In this document: positions 55,593 through 64,000 of the stretch, piece by piece | Numbering within the stretch: the first letter of the stretch is position 1 | Layout: every line of letters begins with the position of its first letter | From: Pseudomonadota bacterium | Lineage (GTDB): Bacteria; Pseudomonadota; Alphaproteobacteria; Micropepsales; Micropepsaceae | Length of the DNA stretch: 64,000 nt | Assembly (NCBI GenBank): GCA_018241025.1 | Contig: JAFEEQ010000015.1 | Location: 62,001-126,000, forward strand | Reading direction: 5' to 3' | Program-made: the position numbers and the translations under genes | Notes under the pieces: generated by a model | Told to the model about the DNA's origin: nothing | Database searches by the model: none | The model's input: only the letters and a program-made list of their open reading frames with translations

Positions 55593-55807
55593 GGCGGACT
55601 CCGGACAGCGCAGAGAAGAGGGCGCGGCGCGCGCTGCCAATCGGCGCCTGTTGGGTTGGTAAATCGGGTCGCCCGTGTGCCCAACATTACAGCAAGGACA
55701 GATCGAAACGTGCAGCTACCGGTGTCCGCATCGGAAACATTCGGTCCGGTAAACCTTGCGACATGATAGTTTTTGTCGTGCGGGGATTATCGCGTCATAG
55801 TCGCGTC

Positions 55808-56461
55808 ATGATCAGTGTCGTCATCCCAACGCTGAACGCTCAGCATCACCTGCCGCGCTGTTTCGACAGCCTGATCGGGGCGACGGTGCGCGGGCTGGTG
55901 AAGGAGGTCATCGTCGCAGACGGTGGCTCGAACGACGACACGCTGACAATCGCCGATGCCGCGGGCTGTCACATCGCCCATGCCGGCAAGGCGCGCGGTG
56001 AGCAGTTCCGCGCTGGCGCGGACGCGGCGCGCGGCGACTGGCTGCTGTTCCTTCTGCCGCAGACGGCGCTCGAAACCGGATGGGAAAACGAAGCCGAAGC
56101 GCTGATGTCGCGGGCGACGCTGGAGCGGCCGCGCGCGGCCGTGTTCCGTTTCGCGCTCGACGATTTCGAACGTGCCGCGCGGCGCCATGAAGCGCTGGCC
56201 GCGCTGCGGACCCGTCTCTTCGCGCTCCCCGGCGCGGCGCAGGGGATGCTCATTCCCCGGCGGATGTACCAGAAACTCGGCGGCCACCGTGCCGCGGCGA
56301 TGGAAGATGCCGACCTCGCGCGCCGTATCGGCCGCTCGCGCCTGCTGCAGTTCCGCGCTCGCGCGATCAACAAGCCAGAGCACCACGAGCGCAGCCCGAT
56401 GCTGCTGACGGCGCTCCACGCGCTGCGCGTGCCGTCGACGCTGGTGGGCTGGCTGGGCTAG
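55808..56461 (+). CDS. Family 2 glycosyltransferase with altered metal motif
   Basis: 217 residues. N-terminal SVVIPTLNAQHHLPRCFDSL and VADGGSNDDT are GT-A fold marks, and GKARGEQFRAGADAARGDWLLFL fits the small glycosyltransferases of the TIGR04283 kind. The usual HADT (the DxD-equivalent that binds the metal-nucleotide sugar) is LPQT here, and GDQG is GAAQG, while EDADLARRIGR is kept. So catalysis may be lost or altered. In relatives such a gene sits next to moaB; here about 4 kb of other genes separate them. The stop overlaps the convergent DUF1993 gene by four bases. Confidence 0.75.
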   Translation: MISVVIPTLNAQHHLPRCFDSLIGATVRGLVKEVIVADGGSNDDTLTIADAAGCHIAHAGKARGEQFRAGADAARGDWLLFLLPQTALETGWENEAEALMSRATLERPRAAVFRFALDDFERAARRHEALAALRTRLFALPGAAQGMLIPRRMYQKLGGHRAAAMEDADLARRIGRSRLLQFRARAINKPEHHERSPMLLTALHALRVPSTLVGWLG

Positions 56462-56964
56462 CCCTTCGGCCGGACGTATTGGCCGACCTGGCTGAGATAA
56501 TCCCGCTTGCCGAGCTCGACGCCGTTGTGACGCAGGATGTCGTAGGCCGTGACGACGTGAAAAAAGAAGTGCGGCAGCGTCCACGCGCGCAGGAATGTCT
56601 CGCCATTGAAGGCGATCATCAAATTGCCCGGAATCTCGATCGAGCAATCGCGGCTGCCGTCGAGGCTTGCGGGCTGGACTGCGCGCAAGGTTTCGACCGT
56701 GCGGGCGATCTGCGCCTTGAGACCGGAGAAGCCGGTTTCGAGATCCGGCATCGTGTGCGGCCCTCTACCGGAAAGGCGTGAGACGCCATCCAGCGCGTAT
56801 TGGCAGGCCTGCTGAACTTGTTGCGCGAGCGTGAACATGTCGGGCGCGAGGCGCGCTTCGATGAGTGTCGCGGCCTTGGGATGCGCCGCGCCTTTGTCGA
56901 GCCATTGCGACAGCGCTTCGAGCATCGGAATCGTAGCGGCGACGGCCATGTCGTGGATGATCAT
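56458..56964 (-). CDS. DUF1993 family protein
   Basis: 168 residues. All-alpha, with DMFTLAQQVQQACQY, the region PDLETGFSGLKAQIARTVETL and HFFFHVVTAYDILRHNGVELG. The family belongs to the DinB/YfiT-like four-helix fold, in which His residues often bind a metal; the His in LPHFFFHVV would suit. Role unknown. It overlaps the SRPBCC gene by four bases and ends the ArsR operon, so its expression is tied to that regulator. Confidence 0.82.
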   Translation of the reverse strand: MIIHDMAVAATIPMLEALSQWLDKGAAHPKAATLIEARLAPDMFTLAQQVQQACQYALDGVSRLSGRGPHTMPDLETGFSGLKAQIARTVETLRAVQPASLDGSRDCSIEIPGNLMIAFNGETFLRAWTLPHFFFHVVTAYDILRHNGVELGKRDYLSQVGQYVRPKG

Positions 56965-57446
56965 TGGGCGACCTTCTTGAGGTATTCGACGAGGAATTCG
57001 TTGCTCGCGGTGATCGGACCGGTGAAACCGTGCGAGACGGCGGCGTCGCGGTTGGCGAGCGAGGTGAAGCGCGCAACCATGGTCCAGCGCGTTCGCTTGC
57101 CTTCCGGCTCAAGCGTCAGCGTGATGTGCGTGGTCGGCGGACCGTCGCGGCGGACGCCATGATCGGCGTTCTGCCACACGAGGCGGCGCGGCGGCTCGAT
57201 CTCCTGGAAGACGAAGTGCATTGCGAGTTCGTCTCCGTTCGGGAAACGCATCACATGATGCCAGTCGCCGCCGGGGCGCAGATCCATCTCACAGCGCGGA
57301 TTGGTGACGCCCGGGCCGCCCCACCAGTTTGCGACGTGCTTCGGCTCGGTCATCACGCGCCAGAGCAGGTCCTGCGGTGCATCGTAGAGCCGGGACATGA
57401 CGATGATCGGTTCGTTGGGCGGGATTTCGGTTTGGGTCGCGGTCAT
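56961..57446 (-). CDS. SRPBCC (AHSA1-like) domain protein
   Basis: 161 residues. The helix-grip fold opens with VMSRLYDAPQDLLWRVMTEPKHVANWWGG and has the aromatic, beta-rich middle typical of the AHSA1 branch. Such proteins bind small hydrophobic ligands or act as chaperone partners. It is translationally coupled (ATGA) with the ArsR regulator before it and the DUF1993 gene after it. The ArsR-AHSA1 pair is a common two-gene arrangement. Confidence 0.88.
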   Translation of the reverse strand: MTATQTEIPPNEPIIVMSRLYDAPQDLLWRVMTEPKHVANWWGGPGVTNPRCEMDLRPGGDWHHVMRFPNGDELAMHFVFQEIEPPRRLVWQNADHGVRRDGPPTTHITLTLEPEGKRTRWTMVARFTSLANRDAAVSHGFTGPITASNEFLVEYLKKVAQ

Positions 57447-57787
57447 TTCTTCTTCTTTCGCTGCGGTTTTTTCTGGAGTGATTTCAGATAGCCGTCGAGG
57501 CTGTCGAGATTGCGCGTCCAGAAGCGCTCGAAATCGCGCGTCCAGTCGGCGACTTCACGTAGTGGAGCGGCTTCGAGATGGCAGGGTCGCCACTGCGCCT
57601 CGCGACCGCGGCTGATGAGACCGGCGCTTTCGAGAACCTTCAGGTGCTTCGACACGGCGGCGAGGCTCATGTCGTAAGGCTCGGCGAGTTCGCCGACGGT
57701 GGCGTCGCCGAGCGCGAGCCTGGCGAGGAGGCCGCGCCGGGTGGGATCGGCGAGGGCGGAGAGGGTGGCTGAGAGTGGGTCGGGCAT
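57443..57787 (-). CDS. ArsR family transcriptional regulator
   Basis: 114 residues. The winged helix-turn-helix starts with LSALADPTRRGLLARLALGD and the recognition helix region is YDMSLAAVSKHLKVLESAGL. There are no Cys pairs for metal sensing, so it is not an arsenic or cadmium sensor of the classical type. The tail is very Lys-rich. I start at the ATG (MPDPLSA); a TTG two codons upstream is weaker. A long palindrome lies just upstream. Confidence 0.9.
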   Translation of the reverse strand: MPDPLSATLSALADPTRRGLLARLALGDATVGELAEPYDMSLAAVSKHLKVLESAGLISRGREAQWRPCHLEAAPLREVADWTRDFERFWTRNLDSLDGYLKSLQKKPQRKKKK

Positions 57788-57788
57788 A

Positions 57789-57821
57789 TTCAACCAATTA
57801 GTTGATAACTAGGTGGTTGAA
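57789..57821. promoter_or_regulatory. Palindromic operator upstream of the ArsR gene
   Basis: A 33-base palindrome with arms TTCAACCA-n2-TAGTT and AACTA-n2-TGGTTGAA and a 3-base centre. It lies two bases before the ATG, so bound regulator would block both transcription and start-codon access. TTGAAC-like halves suit ArsR-type dimers. Confidence 0.7.
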
Positions 57822-57865
57822 TACGAGATACCGATGCAGCAGTCAAGTATCTTGCGCTCTCAAGC

Positions 57866-57993
57866 GTCATGGCCGGGCTTGTCCCGGCCATCCATGATCA
57901 TCCATGTCAAAGGATCGATCTGCGTGTCGCCGAGCGAGCTCGGCGATTGCAGACACGGCGATCTTGGATCGCCGGGACAAGCCCGGCGATGAC
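57866..57993. repeat. Palindromic repeat, second copy of the element at 40929
   Basis: The left half (GTCATGGCCGGGCTTGTCCC into GGCCATCCATGATC) and the right half (GATCTTGGATCGCCGGGACA into GCCCGGCGATGAC) match the two halves at 40929-41012. This copy has about 44 extra bases in the middle with an internal palindrome CGCCGAGCGAGCTCGGCG. It also has an outer pairing, since the two ends are roughly complementary. Confidence 0.75.
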
Positions 57994-58011
57994 GCGATGA
58001 AGTTGAAGCGC

Positions 58012-58380
58012 CTATCGCCAAGCCGCCAGTGCGGCGGAGTCGAAGTATTCGTCTAAGCGCGTAATGCGGCCGTTCGCGACTTTGCAGATGATGCAAGCCG
58101 ACAAGCTGACGTTCTTGCCGTCGCGCAGTTTGCCCTTGAGCAGATGCTGCTCGACGAAGCCGCCATCGAAGACGTCGATGCGGCGCTGCTCGTAGCGGCG
58201 TTCGGGGACGAATTTGATGAAGTTGGTCAGCGTCGCGAGGTTGTCGGCGACAGGCTGTTCGAGATTGTCGGTGTTGTGCCAGATGATTGCGTCGGGCGCG
58301 TAGATCGATTGAACGGTCTCGATGTCGCCGGCCTCGATGGCATCGAAGAAACGGGTGGCGAGAGCGCGGATATCGGTCAT
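58012..58380 (-). CDS. NTF2-like (SnoaL/ketosteroid-isomerase-like) protein
   Basis: 122 residues. The pattern RFFDAIEAGDIETVQSIYAPDAIIWHN is the standard N-terminal helix and first strands of a nuclear transport factor 2-like domain, followed by a cone of strands ending in RITRLDEYFD. Members act as small isomerases or epoxide hydrolases; the conserved Asp and Trp-His here may line the pocket, but no activity can be assigned. It lies 11 bases downstream of the MoaD-like gene on the same strand. Confidence 0.8.
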   Translation of the reverse strand: MTDIRALATRFFDAIEAGDIETVQSIYAPDAIIWHNTDNLEQPVADNLATLTNFIKFVPERRYEQRRIDVFDGGFVEQHLLKGKLRDGKNVSLSACIICKVANGRITRLDEYFDSAALAAWR

Positions 58381-58391
58381 GGTTGCTCCGT

Positions 58392-58667
58392 TCAGCCGCC
58401 GGCGAGGGCGTTGGTGATGACGATCTCGTCGCCGTCTTTCAATTTGCGCGCGGCGGCTTCGCGGGCGCGGATTATCGCGCCGTCATGAAGAAAGACGATG
58501 TTGTGGCGGATCGCGCCGGCTTCGTCGAAGAAGTGCAGCGCGAGGGCGGGATGGCGCTTCGTCAGATCGCTGAGCGCGGCGGCGATGGAGCTGCCTTCGG
58601 CGTCGAGCACGCGCGCACCGCCGCTGACCGCGCGCAGGATGGGCGGCAACTGGATGCTGACGCTCAC
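58392..58667 (-). CDS. MoaD/ThiS family sulfur-carrier-like protein
   Basis: 91 residues with a beta-grasp look: strand SIQLPPILRAV, helix SIAAALSDLTKRHPAL, and strands IVFLHDGAII and DEIVITNALAGG. The C-terminus is Gly-Gly, the mark of MoaD/ThiS carriers that are activated as a thiocarboxylate. The start is GTG, overlapping the stop of the BNR gene (GTGA). No E1-like activating enzyme (MoeB/ThiF) is close by, so it must borrow one or work differently. Confidence 0.75.
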   Translation of the reverse strand: MSVSIQLPPILRAVSGGARVLDAEGSSIAAALSDLTKRHPALALHFFDEAGAIRHNIVFLHDGAIIRAREAAARKLKDGDEIVITNALAGG

Positions 58668-59791
58668 GAAGCGTAAGCCTCGACACTCATGATGCGCGGC
58701 AGGCCGCTGGCGATCTCGCGCCAGCTTTCGCCGAGATCGTCGCTCGCATAGACCGCGCCCGAGGCGGTGCCGAAATAGAGCCCGCCTTTCTGGTCGGCGC
58801 TGAGCGCGCCACGCAGGATGGCGGTGTAGCAGTCGGCGGGGAGGCCCTTGGTCAGCGGCTCCCATTTGCCGCCCTTGCGCGAGCGATAGACCGCGAGCTG
58901 GCCGCCGCGCGGGAAACGGAAATTGTCGCCGTCGAGCGGGATGACGAAGGCCGTGTCCGAGGCGATATCGATGGCCGACGCGAAGCCGAAGGAACAGTGA
59001 TGGCCGTCGGAGAGTTCGGTGACGGGCAGGCCGTCTTCCATCACCTGCCAGCTGTCGCCGCCATCGGTGCTGCGATGCACGCCGCGATGCTCCTGGCGGA
59101 TCATCACGTCGGCGTTCTTCGGATCGTGGACGACGGAGTGCACGCATTGGCCGGTGGTCGCGGGCGCGGCTTCGACGGCCGGATCGACGCCCTTGTTCTT
59201 CGGCGACCAGGTCTTGCCGCCATCGTCGCTGCGGAAGAAGCCGGCGGCCGAGATGCCGGCCCAGATCCGGTTGGGATCCTTGGCGTCGGTGAGGATGGTG
59301 TGGCAGCCGAGGCCGCCAAAGCCGGGCGCCCAGCTCTCGCGGCCGGGCTGTTCGTTGAAGCCGTCGATCGGCTGCCAAGAGCCGCCGTAGTCGCGGCTCG
59401 TGAACAGCCCAGCCTCAGACACGCCGGCAAATAGCGCGCCATGGGCGAAGTGGAGGTTCCAGATCTGGTCGACGAAACGTCCGCCGCCCTTGAGGAGGCC
59501 GCCGAAGTCTTCCTTGGCGATGAGGCGGTGATGCTCGGGATTGCCGCGATCGGTCGGGCGGTAGCGCGGCGCGGCTTCGAGCTGCTTCCATTCCTTCATG
59601 TCTTCGCTGGCGAAGAGTGCGACGCCGTAATTTGGACTGTTGACGGCGATATAGGTGCGGCCCTTGTCGTCGCGCACGCTCGCCGTCGCGGGCCAGCCGC
59701 GCAGGACGAAATCGTGTGTCCAGTCTTTGCCAGTTTCGCTTTTGAGAACGGCCGCGCCCTTCGGCGTGCCGACGACGAGATTGATGGACAT
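58664..59791 (-). CDS. BNR/Asp-box beta-propeller protein (sialidase-like fold)
   Basis: 375 residues. At least four Asp-boxes (S-x-D-x-G-x-x-W) can be seen: TSRDYGGSW, RSDDGGKTW, RSTDGGDSW and ASDDLGESW, spaced as blades of a six-bladed propeller. The sialidase catalytic Arg triad is not evident and there is no signal peptide, so it is not a secreted sialidase. Its start is MSINLVVGTP after a GGAG. It is coupled by overlap to a MoaD-like carrier, a pairing also seen in actinobacteria. Confidence 0.75.
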   Translation of the reverse strand: MSINLVVGTPKGAAVLKSETGKDWTHDFVLRGWPATASVRDDKGRTYIAVNSPNYGVALFASEDMKEWKQLEAAPRYRPTDRGNPEHHRLIAKEDFGGLLKGGGRFVDQIWNLHFAHGALFAGVSEAGLFTSRDYGGSWQPIDGFNEQPGRESWAPGFGGLGCHTILTDAKDPNRIWAGISAAGFFRSDDGGKTWSPKNKGVDPAVEAAPATTGQCVHSVVHDPKNADVMIRQEHRGVHRSTDGGDSWQVMEDGLPVTELSDGHHCSFGFASAIDIASDTAFVIPLDGDNFRFPRGGQLAVYRSRKGGKWEPLTKGLPADCYTAILRGALSADQKGGLYFGTASGAVYASDDLGESWREIASGLPRIMSVEAYAS

Positions 59792-59872
59792 GGGTGGCTC
59801 CTCCCTGAGCCGTTCTGATGCTATCATGCCGGTAGTCTTGTGATGAGCCAGGATTTTTGGGAGATTCCTGCC

Positions 59873-60088
59873 ATGAATGACCTGCGAGAACTTCTCAAAC
59901 TTTCGGTCGAAGAGAAGCTGCAGCTCATCGGCGAGCTATGGGATAGCATCGACGCGCGATCTCAGCCTCTACTGACTACCGCGCAGAAAGACGAACTGGA
60001 CAGGCGGCTGGACGACTTGGAAGCCAATCCGGACAACGTAAGGCCGTGGAGCCAGGTTCGCACTGATCTTCTGTCACGTCGTAAATGA
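59873..60088 (+). CDS. Putative addiction module antitoxin (PF09720 type)
   Basis: 71 residues. MNDLRELLKLSVEEKLQLIGELWDSI is the usual beginning of the CHP02574/PF09720 antitoxin family; the rest is a helical tail. The Met at 59873 is the best start, with GGGAG about ten bases upstream; Met codons eleven and ten residues earlier are possible. It overlaps the toxin gene by four bases, so the two are made together. A promoter was not identified with confidence. Confidence 0.82.
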   Translation: MNDLRELLKLSVEEKLQLIGELWDSIDARSQPLLTTAQKDELDRRLDDLEANPDNVRPWSQVRTDLLSRRK

Positions 60089-60381
60089 CACTGCCGGTCA
60101 CGTTCACGCGGGAAGCCGAACGTGATATCGAAGACGCCTTCGATTGGTATGAAAAGCGGGTAGAAGGACTTGGCTCCGCATTCATCGGAGCGGTCGAGTC
60201 GGCTCTCGCGAATATCGAGAACAATCCACGCGGATATCAGGTGATCTATCGGTCGGCGCGCCGGGCGGGAATGCGGCGCTTTCCCTACGGTCTCTACTAT
60301 GTGATCCGAAATGCCGACGTCGTAATCGTGGCGTGCCATCACGCCAAGCGCGATCCCGCGATCTGGCGGACGCGTATCTAG
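60085..60381 (+). CDS. RelE/ParE family toxin
   Basis: 98 residues. VTFTREAERDIEDAFDWYEKR opens the ParE/RelE fold, and MRRFPYGLYYVIRNADVVIVACHHAKRDPAIW closes it, with the basic and aromatic residues of the ParE branch (shown here in two parts). Such toxins either cut mRNA on the ribosome or poison gyrase; the sequence favours the ParE side but not firmly. It forms a module with the preceding antitoxin. Its stop overlaps the convergent moaB gene by four bases. Confidence 0.88.
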   Translation: MTLPVTFTREAERDIEDAFDWYEKRVEGLGSAFIGAVESALANIENNPRGYQVIYRSARRAGMRRFPYGLYYVIRNADVVIVACHHAKRDPAIWRTRI

Positions 60382-60903
60382 CTCTGCCGATGCTCTTCCA
60401 GCCGCGGCATGATCTCGACAAAGTTACAGGGTTTGTGGCGGATATCGAGCTGGAACTTGAGGATGCCGTCCCAACCGTCCTTCACCGCGCCGGGCGAGCC
60501 GGGCAGGGCGAAGAGATAGGTGCCGCGTGCCACGCCAGCGCAGGCGCGGGACTGCACGGTCGAAGTGCCGATCTTGGCGAAGCTGATCTGGTGGAACAGG
60601 ACTGAGAAGCCGTCGATCTCCTTCTCGAACACCGACTTGAACGCTTCGACGGTCACGTCGCGGCCGGTGAGGCCAGTGCCGCCGGTGGAGATCACGACAT
60701 CGACCTCGGGATCGTCGATCCAGCTGTGCAGCTGCGCGGCGATCTCCGCCTGGTCGTCCTTCACGATGGCGCGGGCGGCGAGATTGTGGCCCGCCTCGGC
60801 AATGCGCGCGGCGAGCGTGTCGCCGGATTTGTCGGTCTCGAAGGTCCGCGTGTCGGATACCGTCATCACCGCGATGTTCACGGCGACGAAGGGGATGCTC
60901 TCG

Positions 60904-60917
<14 letters not shown>
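60378..60917 (-). CDS. moaB: Molybdenum cofactor biosynthesis protein MoaB
   Basis: 179 residues. MoaB/MogA fold: VMTVSDTRTFETDKSGDTL, VDVVISTGGTGLTGRDVT and FALPGSPGAVKDGWDGIL are the MPT-binding motifs. It adenylylates molybdopterin as a step toward molybdenum cofactor. The start overlaps the 3' end of the lytic transglycosylase gene by 14 bases. No other Mo-cofactor gene is close, apart from the MoaD-like carrier 2 kb to the left, which is on a different operon. Confidence 0.92.
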
Positions 60918-62712
<1,795 letters not shown>

Positions 62713-62758
62713 GCAACGAGGTTCCGCTTCGCAGATGTTTTCTATGGCGCGATTGCGT

Positions 62759-63640
62759 TCAATCCTTGGCCGGCAGGCCAAGCTCTTCGAGCCTGGCGGC
62801 CACCGCCTGCAAATCACGCCAGGCCAGTTTCTTATGGGCGGGCTGCCGGAGCAAGTAGGCGGGATGAAGCGTCGGCATCACGGGGATGGTTTCGTTCCCG
62901 ATTCGGTACTCGAGCCAGCGGCCGCGCAATTTCATGATGCCGTCATTGACGCCGAGGACGTGGCGCGCGGAGACCGCGCCGAGCAGCATAAGGAACTTCG
63001 GCTGTGCCAGTTCGATATGCCGGCGCAGGAACGGGATGCACATCGCGACCTCGGCGGGATCGGGATTGCGGTTGTCCGGCGGGCGCCAGGGCATGACGTT
63101 GGCGATGTAGAAGGTCGAGCGGTCGAGCCCGATGGCGGCCATCATGCGGTCGAGCAGCTTGCCGGCGCGGCCGACGAAGGGCAGGCCGGCGATGTCCTCG
63201 TCGCGACCGGGCGCCTCGCCAATCAGCATGATGCGCGAGGTGGGGTTGCCATCGGCGAAGACGGTGTTCTTGGCGAGTTTCTTCAGTTGCGAGCCATCGA
63301 AGCCTTCGAGCGCGGCCTTGAGCTCGACGAGCGTATTGCAGCGTGCGGCGATTTCCTGCGCCGAAGCATAGCCGTCGGTCGCGAGCGGGCCGTTGTTGGC
63401 CGGGGTGATGTTGGCGAGCGGGCGCGGACCTTCGGGACGGGTGAGGGGGCGTGGCGGAGCGGCTGTCGATGTCGCCACGCGACGTTGCTCCGTCGCATCG
63501 GCTCCCGCAGGCTGGGGCGGACGAACGATGAACCTGTTTACTGGATCATCGGCCAGGGCCTCGTCCGCGCCGGAATCCAGAAGCCAGCGAAGCGTTGAAA
63601 GCGTATCGTAAGCGGCGACCATGCGGGCAGAATAAGGCAT
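62759..63640 (-). CDS. Uracil-DNA glycosylase, family 4-like, with few Fe-S cysteines
   Basis: 293 residues (287 from the next Met). The N-terminal third is a Pro-rich, poorly conserved region. The core has [20 protein letters not shown] (motif A), [11 protein letters not shown] and [10 protein letters not shown] with the motif B His, so it removes uracil from DNA. In well-studied family 4 enzymes four Cys hold a [4Fe-4S] cluster; here only the Cys in AMCIPF fits. The KCRPP Cys is replaced (MPWRPP) and the pair CxxC is absent. The start MPYSARMV is chosen; MVAAYD is as possible. Confidence 0.85.
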   Translation of the reverse strand: MPYSARMVAAYDTLSTLRWLLDSGADEALADDPVNRFIVRPPQPAGADATEQRRVATSTAAPPRPLTRPEGPRPLANITPANNGPLATDGYASAQEIAARCNTLVELKAALEGFDGSQLKKLAKNTVFADGNPTSRIMLIGEAPGRDEDIAGLPFVGRAGKLLDRMMAAIGLDRSTFYIANVMPWRPPDNRNPDPAEVAMCIPFLRRHIELAQPKFLMLLGAVSARHVLGVNDGIMKLRGRWLEYRIGNETIPVMPTLHPAYLLRQPAHKKLAWRDLQAVAARLEELGLPAKD

Positions 63641-63660
63641 GTGCCGCCGTGATGCGACTA

Positions 63661-64000
63661 TCAACGCACCGCGCGGCGGCGTTCGGCGATCAGTTTCCGC
63701 GTCGCATCCAGGACACTGTCGCGGCCCGCGGCAATGCTGGCGGTGGAAGGCTCCACCCGGATATCTGGGCTGATGCCGTGATAGTAGCTCTGCTCGCAGG
63801 GCATGTGGATCTCCGAGAACGACACCGTAAAGCGCAGGCCGGAATGGGGCATCGTGAACGGAACCGCATCGGCCACGAAATTGGTCGATTGTCCCGGCGG
63901 TTGTCCGACGACCGTGCCCAAGCCGTTGCATTTGAAATAGGCGGTGAACATCGCAGCTGCCGAGAACGTGTTGTTGGCGGTCAGCAGGTATACATGGCCG
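63661..64000 (-). CDS. S41 family peptidase (C-terminal part only)
   Basis: The visible 112 residues run off the right edge, so the start lies outside. They begin with HVYLLTANNTFSAAAMFTAYF, the catalytic Ser region of S41 (C-terminal processing/tail-specific) peptidases, and continue with GQPPGQSTNF and RFTVSFSEIHMPCE, close to the family's strand that holds the catalytic residues' partners. Whether a signal peptide or PDZ domain precedes it is not visible. The stop lies 20 bases from the UDG start on the same strand. Confidence 0.78.
   Translation of the reverse strand, partial: GHVYLLTANNTFSAAAMFTAYFKCNGLGTVVGQPPGQSTNFVADAVPFTMPHSGLRFTVSFSEIHMPCEQSYYHGISPDIRVEPSTASIAAGRDSVLDATRKLIAERRRAVR

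Noticed and set aside
58664..59791. Secreted sialidase
   Set aside because: No signal peptide and no catalytic Arg triad or Asp/Tyr/Glu set that I can identify.

Overview
The window is a gene-dense, G+C-rich stretch of an alphaproteobacterial chromosome. The evidence is the pairing of divK with pleD, a CcrM-type GANTC methyltransferase, an F0 operon with both b and b' subunits and no F1 genes beside it, a DUF3572 protein, ErpA next to a dGTPase, and a phasin that implies polyhydroxyalkanoate storage. I cannot name the genus. I found no rRNA, tRNA, CRISPR array, transposase or prophage gene.

Layout, left to right. 1-3.2 kb: the tail of a phasin gene with a strong terminator, then clpS-clpA. 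3.2-6.2 kb: small genes and palindromic repeats, ending in a 580-base gap with a promoter-like site, stem-loops and a strong plus-strand terminator (candidate ncRNA). 6.2-8.6 kb: a minus-strand operon RidA-like / FemAB-like acyltransferase / HIT / ABM monooxygenase. 8.7-10.6 kb: aguA-aguB for agmatine breakdown. 10.6-13.7 kb: a minus-strand operon DUF3572 / HAD phosphatase / ROK kinase / DNA polymerase IV. 13.9-15.6 kb: divK-pleD. 15.6-22.8 kb: lipid and CoA metabolism (SDR, DsbA-like, CoA transferase/racemase, phosphatase, thiolase, amidohydrolase, TetR). 22.8-26.2 kb: PAS hybrid kinase, exonuclease III, erpA. 26.2-26.9 kb: a VapBC module with a perfect palindromic operator. 26.9-31.6 kb: dgt, SPOR protein, nagZ, scpA, scpB. 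31.6-37.5 kb: rnd, a secreted phosphatase, aspS, and a GNAT-CHY zinc-finger fusion. 38.3-40.8 kb: atpI-B-E-F'-F. 41-49.6 kb: smc, two DsbA-like paralogues, a DUF721 protein, mutY, ccrM, rnhB. 49.7-60.4 kb: a patchwork of accessory cassettes (SET protein, methyltransferase, ECF sigma and partner, radical SAM, an AT-richer unknown gene, SGNH hydrolase, glycosyltransferase, ArsR operon, a BNR propeller with a MoaD-like carrier, a ParE-type toxin pair). 60.4-64 kb: moaB, a soluble lytic transglycosylase, a family 4-like uracil-DNA glycosylase and the end of an S41 peptidase.

The housekeeping genes cover proteolysis, chromosome condensation (Smc-ScpAB), cell-cycle signalling (DivK, PleD, CcrM), DNA repair (DinB, XthA, MutY, UDG, RnhB) and ATP synthesis. 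Translational coupling is common: many neighbouring genes share ATGA or GTGA start-stop overlaps, and several convergent pairs overlap by 4 to 28 bases.

The strongest non-routine signals are: six GANTC sites packed into 69 bases just upstream of ccrM (a likely methylation-sensing promoter); a candidate 325-base structured RNA at 5.6-5.96 kb; the GNAT-CHY fusion; the BNR-propeller/MoaD pair; and several well-formed palindromic operators beside VapBC, TetR and ArsR genes. I see no clear evidence of a wholly new defence or mobile system here.
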